From: Oreohelix idahoensis
Taxonomy: Eukaryota; Mollusca; Gastropoda; Stylommatophora; Oreohelicidae
Length of the DNA stretch: 64,000 bases
Assembly (NCBI GenBank): GCA_024509875.1
Contig: JAMPIV010000293.1
Coordinates: forward strand, 1-64,000
Direction of reading: 5' to 3'
Under the pieces are notes generated by a model. It did not search any database, had not been told where the DNA came from, and saw only the letters and a program-made list of their open reading frames with translations. Shown here piece by piece: positions 54,007-64,000 of the stretch (its first letter is position 1; each line of letters opens with the position of its first letter). The position numbers and the translations under genes were made by a program.

Positions 54007-56100
54007 TTACCCTGTACTTTGGTCCTTGTAAAGCAATGGTCCTTTCACGATGCCTTCAGCTCTTCTTTTATAATCTCTAGACATCACAGAAGACATTACT
54101 GCCGTAGGCTGAAACAAAATGTTACATTCACAACACCGAGACACTTTCTCGTGATGAACAACATTATCAGACATAGTATTTAAAACACCAGTGTTATTGT
54201 TACCTTGTTTATCTCTATTACAACTGACTCTGGGCTCATGTTGAGCAAAGTTAGCATACTTGCGCTTATTATTTGTTACATGATGAAAATATTTATTACT
54301 ACAGTTGCTTTGTTTACAAACAATGACTCTAGACTTTTGCTGAGTCAAGTTATGTAGAGAAACATGTGAAGAGCTATTATCTCTCTTTATATTCTTGTCA
54401 ATTCCTCTATTATGACAAATGTTATGTCTATAACCCAAGTTAGCATTGTTGTTGTTAACATATCTTCTTTGACAAAAATGTCCACTAGACAAGACTTGCT
54501 TTCTAGTAGCAAAATCATTACCAGATTGATAGTTTTTCTTACAGTTATTTCTACTATAACTTACAGAATTCTTCGGATCAAAATGTTGAAATCCGCTAAA
54601 TTGTTTACAATTCCTTGGAGAATCAAAATTACCACTTGATAAACTCCCTTGGTACTGTCTAATCTTGTGATTATATCTCTTACTATCAATGTTCTTCTTT
54701 TCACCTATGGGAATATGTTTACCAATCCCGTCAAACTGGCTGTGCTGAGTTTGACAAGTAACTGAACCCTTAGAATGTTTATTTTCCTGCCCATAGTGGG
54801 TTTCATTCTTGGAAAATATAGTACTATGTTTATTCCCTGTTACAAGTTTATCAGAATCTGCAACAGTAAACACGTGATTGATTTTAGGAGCCTTAACTTT
54901 CAATTTCTCACATTTCTTTTCGTAATCAATAGAACTGGCTGAAACACAAGAATCTTTATTAGCCTGACGCCAAGAATTATCAATAGAGTCACTAGTACCA
55001 CTAGCACTAGGGAAGTTGTATCTCCCACGAAAAGTTCTATGTTTACCCTGTATGGCCTCTCTATGAGCAAAAAGTGTATGGGGCTGACTTTTCGCAACTT
55101 TCTGTCTATCACTGTCAACATAGACAGAAGACCACATTCTTTTATCCAAGACGATGTCAAGCAGGCCATTTACCCGTTTTCTGGCCTCTGCAATTTCAAT
55201 ATCTCTATGCGCAATCTCTTGACTAAGTTTCTTATTTAAATCATTAAGAGCCAAAACTCTGCAACCTTCTTCTGCTAGCAATTTCTCAATCTTAGCAACT
55301 TTCTCCTTCTCAGCCGTCAACTCTACCAATGTCTCTTTTCCATCCTGCTCTTTATTTACCTTTATTGACTGTGTTTCATTCTCACCATTATTATTATTCA
55401 CCAGCTCATCGACTTCCCCTGGAAATACAGTATTCTTCTCTTCAAGTTTATCAAAACATACATCATGTATCATTACATTGTATAATCCTTCTCGCTCATT
55501 GGTTTCCGCTTTTAATTTTTCATACATGTCTTTTCTTCGTTGGATCTCTTGTGTAAGGTTTTCCACCTCCACATGCTTAACTTTTATCTGGACCTCCAAT
55601 TCTTTAACCTTCAATAGTGAAGAATCCAAACTTGCTTGTACTCTAGCAAGTTCCAGGTTTGATCTATTTAAATCACTTGTAAGTTTAGCTAATTTTTCCT
55701 TAAGTTCATTCTCTTCAGCTTTACCCTTTAAGCAATTTTTTCCTTCCTGTCTGTTGACTCTTACTTCCTCATCTTCTAGCTTCTTTTCCTGATTGTCAGC
55801 CATTATATTGTGTATACCCTTCAATATATTGTCGTGTTCAACATGAATATTATTATACACAAATACACGAAGGTCGAGCAGCAGCAACTTTGCTAAATTC
55901 CTAGCCATTCTTAAATGAGGGATGGACTGAAATCTATTCTCAGCAAAATCTCTTAGTGCTCTCGACGCACTGACCAACAATCCGTCCATCACGTGTGCTT
56001 CCAGTTCTGGTCCTTTTAATCTATGAAAATTTTTACCCTCTTGAAATAAATACTCCAATAAAGGCCACATATTATCAGGATCCATTTCGTCATCATCCAT
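54007..56100 (-). CDS. 697-residue gag-like coiled-coil protein
   Basis: An intact ORF from ATG 56100 (MDDDEMDPDNMWPLLEYLF). Residues 1-110 are a helical, possibly globular domain (NFHRLKGPELEAHVMDGLLV). Residues ~115-320 form a long coiled coil rich in E, K and L with heptad spacing. Residues ~330-690 are low-complexity, rich in N, H, K and S, with scattered Cys/His and a final 'RCCECNILFQP' that may be half a zinc-binding site. There is no canonical CCHC knuckle, DTG, YXDD or DDE motif. The position between LTRs, in the same orientation, suggests Gag (RNA binding and particle assembly). I recognise no family by sequence, and a captured host coiled-coil gene is the alternative. Confidence 0.55.
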   Translation of the reverse strand: MDDDEMDPDNMWPLLEYLFQEGKNFHRLKGPELEAHVMDGLLVSASRALRDFAENRFQSIPHLRMARNLAKLLLLDLRVFVYNNIHVEHDNILKGIHNIMADNQEKKLEDEEVRVNRQEGKNCLKGKAEENELKEKLAKLTSDLNRSNLELARVQASLDSSLLKVKELEVQIKVKHVEVENLTQEIQRRKDMYEKLKAETNEREGLYNVMIHDVCFDKLEEKNTVFPGEVDELVNNNNGENETQSIKVNKEQDGKETLVELTAEKEKVAKIEKLLAEEGCRVLALNDLNKKLSQEIAHRDIEIAEARKRVNGLLDIVLDKRMWSSVYVDSDRQKVAKSQPHTLFAHREAIQGKHRTFRGRYNFPSASGTSDSIDNSWRQANKDSCVSASSIDYEKKCEKLKVKAPKINHVFTVADSDKLVTGNKHSTIFSKNETHYGQENKHSKGSVTCQTQHSQFDGIGKHIPIGEKKNIDSKRYNHKIRQYQGSLSSGNFDSPRNCKQFSGFQHFDPKNSVSYSRNNCKKNYQSGNDFATRKQVLSSGHFCQRRYVNNNNANLGYRHNICHNRGIDKNIKRDNSSSHVSLHNLTQQKSRVIVCKQSNCSNKYFHHVTNNKRKYANFAQHEPRVSCNRDKQGNNNTGVLNTMSDNVVHHEKVSRCCECNILFQPTAVMSSVMSRDYKRRAEGIVKGPLLYKDQSTG

Positions 56101-57083
56101 AGTGACTTACTTATTGAGATCACTGTATATGTATCAATAAACCTTTTACTCCTGACAGCTAAATAACCATACAATAAATTGCAACTATTCCTAATTACTG
56201 TCAGATCAATTTCTGTTCAAATAACCTTTATATGGTCATATCCATATCATGGTAGTCAATACCACATGTTAATAGCCATAAACTACTTATGCATTAAATT
56301 CTACTCATATGTCACTATAGACATAAACAACAACAACAACAGAATTAAAAAGAAATGCATAGAATTCAGAAGGCCTGAGGACATGAGTGACATGACACAC
56401 TTTACAGAACAAACAAAAATCACTTATCTGTCAATTTTCCATTCCCTTCCGCCAAGACTTTAAATATCACATAATTCTGACGCTAAAACAGTCTATCGCC
56501 GAAAGGTATTAGATCTAGATTCTCTTCCCTTCAGGTCCTCGCTTTAGTAAGGTATGTGCTCGAATACTGCATAGGAGCACATGATGATCGTAACAGGAAC
56601 ACAGCAAACCCGCTCTTGACTCGAGCTATACTTGCAAAATGACTGGTACAACTGCACATACACTCGACTTGTACACGCTATCCTTCAGACGTTGTATCAC
56701 CTCATAAACTGCTGGCTCGCTGCTTGATAATTTCGCTGCACATCTGATAGCAAATGTAGACTACAGACGTTGTTGTTTTCCACAGGCACGACACAGGACG
56801 TCACCGACAGTGCTATAAAGCTGATTGTTACCACGAATAAGGCGTTTCCCAAATGCGCCACACATGTGGCATACAAACCAGGTCACGGTTGAAGCACATG
56901 AGATTCAGGTCACGCATGAAGTTCTCTCAAAACGACTGTTGTGGGTGTCAGAACCCGAAAACAAATCTATCAAATGATACAGATATGTGGACTGTATCGA
57001 TAACGATTTTATCCTTCCGTCTGTTAAATACTCTCTCAAGTTAGAGAAACTCTTGATACGCGAATGTCATATCCATTCGTTCC
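56101..57083 (-). other. Leader between 5' LTR and the gag-like ORF
   Basis: About 980 bases without a credible ORF. It contains a CAACAACAACAACA run near 56327. The primer site should lie at about 57083 on the minus strand (GGAACGAATGGATATGAC), but I cannot match it to a tRNA. Confidence 0.45.
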
Positions 57084-58608
57084 TGAATATTAACGGTGTA
57101 TGGGTGGCGTAGGTGTGCCGTCGTATCTGTGTTAGGTATGTATTAGTGAGTGTGTGGTAGAACAGTCACTCACAACACAGGTACGTAAATAATAGTCATG
57201 GATGGCCGTAAACATCTGGTGTAATTTAAATGTCGATTTATTAAGTCACAGCACGATCACGTTTACATTGATATACACACAGTCACATTACAAGTCATTG
57301 CAATACAATACTCTTCAACATTCATCAGCAGATCTATATCAAGGCCTAAAGTCCTCACGACTCATCTCTGCGCTATAACACTGCGCTATAATACTGCACC
57401 CAGCAGTTCACATAAATTATGTGCCTAAAGTCCTCATGACTCACTTATAATACTGCACCCAGCAGTTCACATAAATAATGGCCTAAAGTCCTCACGACTC
57501 ACTTATAATACTGCACCCAGCAGTTCACATAAATAATGGCCTAAAGTCCTCACGACTCATCTCTGCGCTAGACTTATAATACTGCACTATAATACTGCAC
57601 CCAGCAGTTCACATAAATTATGGCCTAAAGTCCTCATGACTCACTTATAATACTGCACCCAGCAGTTCACATAAATAATGGCCTAAAGTCCTCACGACTC
57701 ACTTATAATACTGCACCCAGCAGTTCACATAAATAATGGCCTAAAGTCCTCACGACTCATCTCTGCGCTAGACTTATAATACTGCACCCAGCAGTTCACA
57801 TAAATAATGGCCTAAAGTCCTCACGACTCATCTCTGCGCTAGACTTATAATACTGCACTATAATACTGCACCCAGCAGTTCACATAAATTATGGCCAAAG
57901 TCCTCATGACTCACTTATAATACTGCACCCAGCAGTTCACATAAATAATGGCCTAAAGTCCTCACGACTCACTTATAATACTGCACCCAGCAGTTCACAT
58001 AAATAATGGCCTAAAGTCCTCACGACTCATCTCTGCGCTAGACTTATAATACTGCACCCAGCAGTTCACATAAATTATGGCCTAAAGTCCTCACGACTCA
58101 TAATAGCTTCCTCAAAGCTTCACAAATACTTAATATGGCCTGTCCCAATCCTGGACTCATAATAGCTTCCTCAAAGCTTCACAAATACATAATATGGCCT
58201 ATCCACACAGCAAAAACATTAAGTCGACATTATTCAAAGCACTACGTAGGCATACATCCTCGAAAAAACACACACAGACAGCGTTGACCACTCCCGGTCC
58301 AACGCTCCGAATCCCTACTCTCCTCTCCGGGATCACACACCCTAGTCCCGCCAAAAAACCCAAAACGAGACTCCGCTGTTTTTGAACACAGCTCAAAAAC
58401 AGTACAGAATAAATACATCTCAGCATTTGAGATAAAAGCGTTCGCACGCTTTCCTGTACTCTGTCACTCAAAATAAAAAGGATATGTTTCTATTATAACG
58501 TTAAACAAACCTCAGCTTAATCAGGTATACAAGTATTGTAACTCATAATCTACTTTGCCCAAAAACATATTCCGAATTACTGCCCTTTCAAAGGATCAAC
58601 TTGTTACA
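57084..58608 (-). repeat. LTR (5' LTR) of the gag-only 8-kb element
   Basis: 1525 bp, matching 50587-52167. The tandem array (about 57350-58200) is more regular here: about ten units of 60-90 bp, alternating with and without the 'TCTCTGCGCTAGA' segment. Confidence 0.9.
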
Positions 58609-59450
58609 CCCAGCCAGGATTGGAGGTGTCTCAGACTTCAATCAAGATAAGTGGACACTTAGATCCACTGTTCAGATGATCCAGCAACAATAAAAATAAC
58701 TAAAAGAGAGAAACTAAAAATATCAAAGACTTAAAGTAAAAACTCTTATAATACAGACTTGTTAGAGACTGCAACATTATAACATGATGATTCACGGAGG
58801 ACCACATTCAACTCCTATTTCGTTACCAGCCAGGGACGTTGATACCAGGATTGTGAACGAGTAAATGAACTGTAATTGCTTATATAAATAAGTATAAACG
58901 CATATTATTGCCTTTTATGGAGAACATTCCATATTATTTATTTCATTTTGTAAATACCTTATAACCTGATTTTAAATTTCCTAACCAAAAGAAAACAGGT
59001 TTAGGAACAAAAAATTGTTAATACTATTATTCAATCTTGCTTAATTATCCTAATGAAGTCAATGTTCTGTTTGATAGATATTACATGTTAATAATTAATT
59101 ACCCCTAGATAATTAGCCATACAAAAACAAATATATATATATATCCATTATTCACTGTTGGATCAGTAGAGGTAGCAGTTAGATCTTCAGTACCAAACAC
59201 TATCATCATACCTGAAGGTTTACATAGCTTCACCCCACTTTGATGTCGATACACCCTTACTCTTTTCAGAGAAGGGGGTATTTCTTATAAGACCAGTCTC
59301 TTATCTGGCACTATCCTGGTATCATCTGATACACCTTTGTGTCCAGGAAAGTCTTTATTTTAATAACATCTGAACCTCTCACGACACTCTGGGCCGCACT
59401 TTCGGAATGAAAGTTTGCTCGCGCTACACTGAATATTTTCTTCTTCGTTT
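58609..59450. other. hAT-shell remainder, no gene
   Basis: AT-rich, with a (TA)n run near 59132. No ORF recognised. Confidence 0.4.
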
Positions 59451-62155
59451 ACCCTCTGTCGTCTACTTGAATATTTTCAAAGAAAGCAGTGATCAGCTTG
59501 AAGCTGTTGGTATCTCCGTAAATGTTTTCCAGGAATTGTACTGGTGACGGTCATATGCGCTTTCTCTTATGTTGAAGCAGATGTTCGGCAATCATTATAT
59601 CAGTGCCACAGTTACACTTATCAGTAGTTCCTTGTAGTGGTTTTTGATGTTATTGCGTGGTTGTTGTGTTACCTAGTGTCCTGGATGAGGTCAGCTGTGA
59701 AGGCTCCTGATGATAACAGTTTATGTGAGTTACAGAATGCCTTTCTGCTACCACTTATGACCTCAAACAGACCTATTCTGCTATTATGTATGTTAGCTAC
59801 GTTAAATGTCTAGGGTACTGAATTGTGATGTGTAGGTAATTAAATATACAGACACACACATGTAAATACTAAGTCTAATACTAAGAATAATAATCTCTAT
59901 GATAAAATCAACTAACACTGTCTTTAGAATTTAAATTTGACAATCTTTTAAATTTATTTAGTCCTGAACCAAATGTTTCTTCTGGTCAGGACGTATGAAA
60001 TAATATGTAGTTATCAATAAAGGTGCATATATATTGAACAATGAAATGAAAATTTTATACATAAATATATGGTTACATTGGTTAATATTAATATTGACTA
60101 CAGTGTCTTTGGAAGAACTAGCACTAATTGTTTAGTTGGGGTGGTGTCATCATGCCCAACCTCTGCTTTATAATGTTCATGTCTTTGAAATATAGACCTG
60201 CAGTACAGTTTTTATCAACACGATTTTGGTTTATTTATTTATTTGTGGAACCAGTGTGATGAATCTACAGCAGGCCAGGTATTAACTTATCTGGCCTGTG
60301 ACGATGCAGTACAGAATTCTAGTACCCCACTCCTCACAATAGCTGGAGTAAAATGTTAGGCTGCTTCTGCATCCACTCTTGTACTTCTACAAAAGCATCT
60401 GGCACTAGCGTAGTGCCAGACCAGAAACTCTGAAACCAAAATTTGTACCATGTGTCACACACTGCTTAATGCACCAATTTTATACACACAACAAAGCAAA
60501 CAGAACTTACAAAGATTGGGTCAGATCTCTCTGACCAACTCAGCACATCTCACCCAGGTGGTATCAAATAGTACCAGTTTCCAAAGACTGCATTGCATCC
60601 GAAATATGTTCAATAGTTTCCTCTTCCATCCAATAAGATGGGTGTTATGTTCCCACTGATCTCAAATATAGATCTGTCTTCTATAGTCTTTGATATGCTT
60701 TCTATTATTATGTGTTTGTCTCTAGGCCCTGGCTGTCGCTGGGGACCTAGAATAAGCACTCACTTGTCGTAATCATTTTTCATGATATGGCAGTATCAAT
60801 CACTCAAAATATTAAATGTTAAATAAAAGGGTTAATGAATTTTTCTCCTTACCACAATTCAAAATGTGAAAACACAGTTACGTTGTACTAGCAAAACTCA
60901 GCTGAGCTGCTGGCTATAGTATGGCGTCCCACTGATAATATATAATATCTTCTGGAAAAAACTCATTTAGCAGTAACGTACTGTGTTTAAAGACAGTCTT
61001 TTAAAAATGGCACAAGCGTGCGTCTCTCTTTCAATAATATAAATGCTTTTGTCCAATCAGCGGACTTCCCCTCTACCTTTTCAAATATTCAAACTAAAAG
61101 TCCAATTTCAGTCCAATCTCAGTCTAGTGTGTAGTATTTTTCTGTCGGTCCGTCTGTCTCAACTTGGGTTTTCCCAAAATTACACTTGTTTTTTGGACTA
61201 ACTACATGAAAAAACTACACAAACCTGCCCCACTTACTTATACGATTTCTATGCTAAGTTATTTTTAGCTACTATCCTCCTACTTTGCCCCTTAGTCCAC
61301 TGCAGTTTGATTTTATGCGTTCGGCTCAAGGACGTCAAAATGTAACTTTAGTGAAAATATGCACAAAAAACTGTTCGCTAGTCTGTATTGAACAATACAG
61401 TCTTTCGTCAATATCTTCCGTGTTATCTGTCCGTCTGTGTAATTAAAAGTATATTATTTGTCAGATTAAGATGGGCTATCAAACTAGCTAGTTTTTATTA
61501 TCCTAACTTTATTATTAAAGAAAAACCTACTTTTCTCAAGGTTAGTTTTTTTTAAAAATTTGTTTTTGAACCTTCGTCCACGGCGTTTGCCTCTATATTC
61601 AAACAAAACAACCAATTACCGTAAAACGTCCAAGATACGACTGTTTCTAACAAGAGCTAAGGTCGTTTTTCTACCAATTCATTACATTGTGTCAACAAGT
61701 GGCGTAATTTTTTCTTTAAAACTACAAATTGCGTCTTTTAGACTTTTAGATTTAAACACGTGTTCCGACCGTCATATTTTTTTCTTTTATCTCCGTTTCC
61801 CTCCCGTCTAAAAGGGTAAACCGTTTAGTCTGCATGTTCTAACTAGTTAGTTTTAATGGCGCTAGAAAACGCTGGCGTAGGCGAGAATGCATCATCGTAT
61901 CTTACGTATAATTTTATCCCTACATGTTATTTTACCTATTATCTTTATAATTGGAGGAATTTTAACGTTGCATCACTGTAATTTCACCACATTCCTATCT
62001 TTAACTTGTTGAATTCTGAATATTACCACTTGTTCACTTCTGCTGAGCTGGTAATACGCATAATTTTTATTGTGGCCTGAATGTTCTGCTTCCCACTTAC
62101 TCTTGTATCTGCGCTTGGTAAAACTCTTGGCCTCTTCATAAGTTAGAATTTGTTA
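59451..62155 (-). pseudogene. LINE tail of the 1.7/2.7-kb family, split by a solo LTR
   Basis: The minus-strand sequence at 59460-59632 (zinc-ribbon-like tail and 3' end) and 61992-62150 (end of RNase H and linker) aligns with 1700-2060 and 2640-2830. The gap is exactly the solo LTR. About 35 bases covering the 12-codon 'HNRL..HLFN' unit are missing at about 62015, the same unit that is amplified 20-fold at 2841-3560. Confidence 0.7.
59633..61991 (-). repeat. Solo LTR of a related gypsy family with TTCCT duplication
   Basis: 2359 bp. On the minus strand it starts TGTGGTGAAATTACAG and ends CCACTACA, like the LTRs at 12630 and 38151 but clearly diverged. TTCCT at 59628-59632 and 61992-61996 is the target duplication. 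No internal region is present, so it arose by LTR-LTR recombination. The palindrome is conserved at 60519-60536 and the CAGCTCAGCTGAG block at about 60900-60935. Confidence 0.92.
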
Positions 62156-62439
62156 TTGGTGATAAATAACTTAAAAAACAAAATCTAGCAGTGCTTTATT
62201 CATTAAATAGAACACAACTACTTTATGATATGATCACGAAAACTCCAGAAAGTATAAAGGGTTGACATTCTACAAACTTCAGACGAACAAGAAATAAAAT
62301 AAAACAGCTACATGAAAACATGATTCATTCATATGAATTTGTTTTAAAAGTCTCTAAATCCTTGATTGTCGTTGAATCTTCCCACCACACCTGCCATCCT
62401 TTCACGCCGCATCAGCGCAACGCCGTTTGGGAACCACTG

Positions 62440-63314
62440 GTCTAGATATATAGCTCTTGCTGTTTCTGTACCATTACTTAATGGCAGGATGCTTTTCTTT
62501 TATATATAAAGCATTTTCTCCGGACAGCAATGAGTAATTCAAACATCTATAACCCAGAGTAAGATGCTAAGCGATACAAGAGGATTATATCGTTTACAAA
62601 TTATGAAACACAGTGCATAAAACCTCTATGTTTAAAATGTATTTTTCAGATTTTATCACATTGTTGTATCACATTACTTCAGGGAAAAAAAAAATTCTAA
62701 ACACGTTCTAACGAAAAAAAAAAACTACACCAAGATTTGTTAAAAATAACTTCTTGTTAAATAGCATGCAAGTTCGTTTTGTTTTAAAGGGCATGAGAAA
62801 TTAGAATGCCGAAGGAGGGACGAGAAATTACATGATCTGCAAAATATATCTTTATTTAAGTAATCTCAGTTTTGAAAATACATGGGGAAAATAAATCATA
62901 TTATTAAAAATACTATTAGGAAATAATATGAGTTTATTAATATGAGTTTATGTAAAATAAACTTTTGTTTTCCAAAAGGGAAAGTTGCTGCCACGCTAGG
63001 GTGTCCATACACATCCATATAGAAATGGATGTGTTCCGAGACCCAAGAAGCGTCAGTCAGCTTTCACATGGACGGACCAGAGTGGTGGCTACCCCAGTCC
63101 TGAGGTGTGTGGGTATTACCCGTATAGTGCTCCGGCACACACCGACCAAACTCCTCCCCAGTGAAGCGCCCTCGAACCATGCATGTGTTAAGGGAGGAAC
63201 CTCACGCGACCCTAAACTTTACAAGTCAGTACACGGCCACCGACTGACTCTGTGAGGACCTTGACCTCATCTCGGACTGTGACCGGCGAGGTAACGTGGT
63301 CTCCACATGCCATG
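62440..63314. other. No gene; GC-richer block of unknown origin
   Basis: 62440-62970 is AT-rich and featureless. 62985-63314 is GC-richer than its surroundings, with a perfect 10-bp hairpin stem (ACACATCCAT at 63009-63018 and its complement at 63025-63034, 6-base loop). It continues after the SINE at 63506. Probably a repeat, but I cannot name it. Confidence 0.35.
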
Positions 63315-63505
63315 GGCATCTTCACAAGTATTTTTTTTTTAATGCCCCTTCTGGGGTTCAAAATGAGGTCTATTGACTTTATTAAGTATAATGTGTGAAT
63401 TTTGTGTGATCCCGGCCCTGGCTAAGACTCGGCATACTCTAGAAATGATCCCTAACAGTATGACACTTTGATCTTAGCCAAAAGGCCGAGAAGCGGCATC
63501 TTCAC
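63315..63505 (-). mobile_element. SINE-like retroposon with a U2 snRNA-derived head
   Basis: On the minus strand the element (63494 down to 63326) begins with 32 bases matching U2 snRNA from its fourth nucleotide (GCTTCTCGGCCTTTTGGCTA, then AGATCAAAGTGT). About 110 bases of unrelated body follow, then a poly(A) run (T10 at 63331-63340 on the plus strand). GGCATCTTCAC at 63315-63325 and 63495-63505 is an 11-bp target duplication. It is therefore a LINE-mobilised retroposon, either a U2-headed SINE or a chimeric U2 retrocopy. Confidence 0.75.
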
Positions 63506-64000
63506 CAGTAACCAACCAGGTTCCCCCAGACGGCTGAACGTAAAACTGTTGTTGTTTTGATGAATTGATGGGTGGATATCGGGCACTCAACATCTGATCA
63601 TTGTTGCCTCTTCTCGTTCCATCTTGGTCTACCCTGTTCAACCTGAAAGTTGGTTATAATTGGGGTATTTAGTGTCATTTTATTTACTAATTTTGTATTC
63701 AATTTAAATAACTGTTGTCTTTTGCAGTTGCTGATTTTTATTTATATTAGTATTTGTCAATTTTATTTTCTCTTTTGCTATTGTTTCTAGATAACTATTG
63801 TCCTTTACACTTGGTTTTAATTTGTATTAGTATTTGTTCTTTTTGAGTTGTTGTCCCTTTTTTTTAATACCTTGTCTTTCCTTGTCCTATGAGTAGTTAT
63901 TTTTTGTTAATGCTTTGTTAGTTCTTGCTGCTTAATTTCTATTTAGTTGGATGATTTTCCTGAAGTTCTAACCTTATATTTTTTCCTTTGTTTTATGTAT
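63506..64000. other. T-rich flank with an imperfect direct repeat
   Basis: No gene. 63707-63760 and 63791-63843 are imperfect copies sharing ATAACT.TTGTC.TTT and 'ATTAGTATTTGT', period about 84 bases. Confidence 0.45.

Larger units (their letters stand above)
50587..58608 (-). mobile_element. 8-kb LTR element with a single gag-like gene (minus strand)
   Basis: Direct repeats at 50587-52167 and 57084-58608 start TGAATATTAACGG and end CTTGTTACA. Read on the minus strand the LTR is TGTAACAAG...TATTCA. The internal 4.9 kb holds one long ORF on the minus strand (54007-56100) and about 1.8 kb of AT-rich non-coding DNA, with no protease, RT, RNase H or integrase. The flanks (CGATAA and CCCAGC) do not form a target duplication. 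Best read as a non-autonomous, gag-only LTR retrotransposon. Confidence 0.7.
49143..62439. mobile_element. hAT-like transposon shell containing nested elements, 8-bp duplication
   Basis: The left end CAGTCGTTCCGAAAC (49143) and the right end, as reverse complement, CAGTGGTTCCCAAAC (62439) are imperfect terminal inverted repeats (13 of 15). They are flanked by GTCTAGAC (49135-49142) and GTCTAGAT (62440-62447), an 8-bp target duplication with one mismatch, the hallmark of hAT transposons. I see no transposase ORF. The remaining own sequence is 49143-50586, 58609-59450 and about 62160-62439. Confidence 0.65.

Noticed and set aside
54007..56100. 697-codon ORF as the missing Polinton DNA polymerase or another enzyme
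   Set aside because: No polymerase, nuclease or protease motif is visible. It is a coiled coil with a low-complexity tail.
50581..58618. Target duplication CCCAG for the 8-kb LTR element
   Set aside because: CCCAG follows the right LTR but on the left it is 13 bases away from the LTR start, so it is not a flanking duplication.
63463..63494. A functional U2 snRNA gene
   Set aside because: Only the first ~32 nucleotides match. The Sm site and 3' half are missing, and a poly(A) tail and target duplication show retroposition.

Overview
The window is eukaryotic: long, AT-rich, with low coding density, and built almost entirely from nested transposable elements. I recognise no host gene, tRNA or rRNA. 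The mix of RTE-type LINEs, Ty3/gypsy-type LTR elements, a Polinton/Maverick and a hAT-like transposon fits an invertebrate, most likely a mollusc or other lophotrochozoan. That assignment is inferred from the general flavour of the proteins and is not secure.

Layout. 1-5.39 kb is a patchwork of decayed LINE tails (mostly minus strand) with two minisatellites: twenty 36-bp units inside a LINE reading frame (2841-3560) and thirteen 25-bp units (4416-4740). 5.39-8.17 kb is a 5'-truncated RTE-type LINE (copy A) with a 12-bp target duplication. 8.19-31.4 kb is a nest. An old minus-strand LINE (C) was hit by a full-length RTE LINE on the minus strand (B, 13-bp duplication). B was later split by about 19.7 kb that includes a minus-strand LTR element carrying only a gag-like gene (10545-28584). 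That element was in turn hit by a 15.4-kb tandem gypsy array, LTR-internal-LTR-internal-LTR, with one 5-bp duplication (TTGGA) around the whole array.

31.9-48.2 kb is a decayed Polinton/Maverick cassette, all on the plus strand and tightly packed: packaging ATPase, small basic protein, a conserved Polinton protein, chromodomain integrase, small membrane protein, penton-like minor capsid, Gly-rich basic capsid-associated protein, double-jelly-roll major capsid, adenain-like protease, then after a promoter-like gap a gene resembling the PC4 ssDNA-binding coactivator. No DNA polymerase B is present. The PC4-like gene is split by a young, almost intact gypsy element (38151-47341, duplication CCAAC).

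48.6-49.1 kb is a LINE RNase H fragment with a poly(A) tail. 49.14-62.44 kb is a hAT-like shell (imperfect CAGTG-type termini, 8-bp duplication). It contains an 8-kb LTR element whose only gene is a 697-residue coiled-coil gag-like protein, and a LINE tail split by a 2.36-kb solo LTR. At 63.3-63.5 kb there is a short retroposed element whose head is the first part of U2 snRNA.

The most interesting point is the gypsy family. Its polyprotein order is Gag-PR-INT-RT-RNase H, with integrase before reverse transcriptase, as in the unusual Gmr1 clade rather than canonical Ty3/gypsy. The two tandem copies share an in-frame 162-codon integrase deletion. Other strong points are the PC4-like Polinton gene, the two gag-only LTR elements and the U2-headed SINE.
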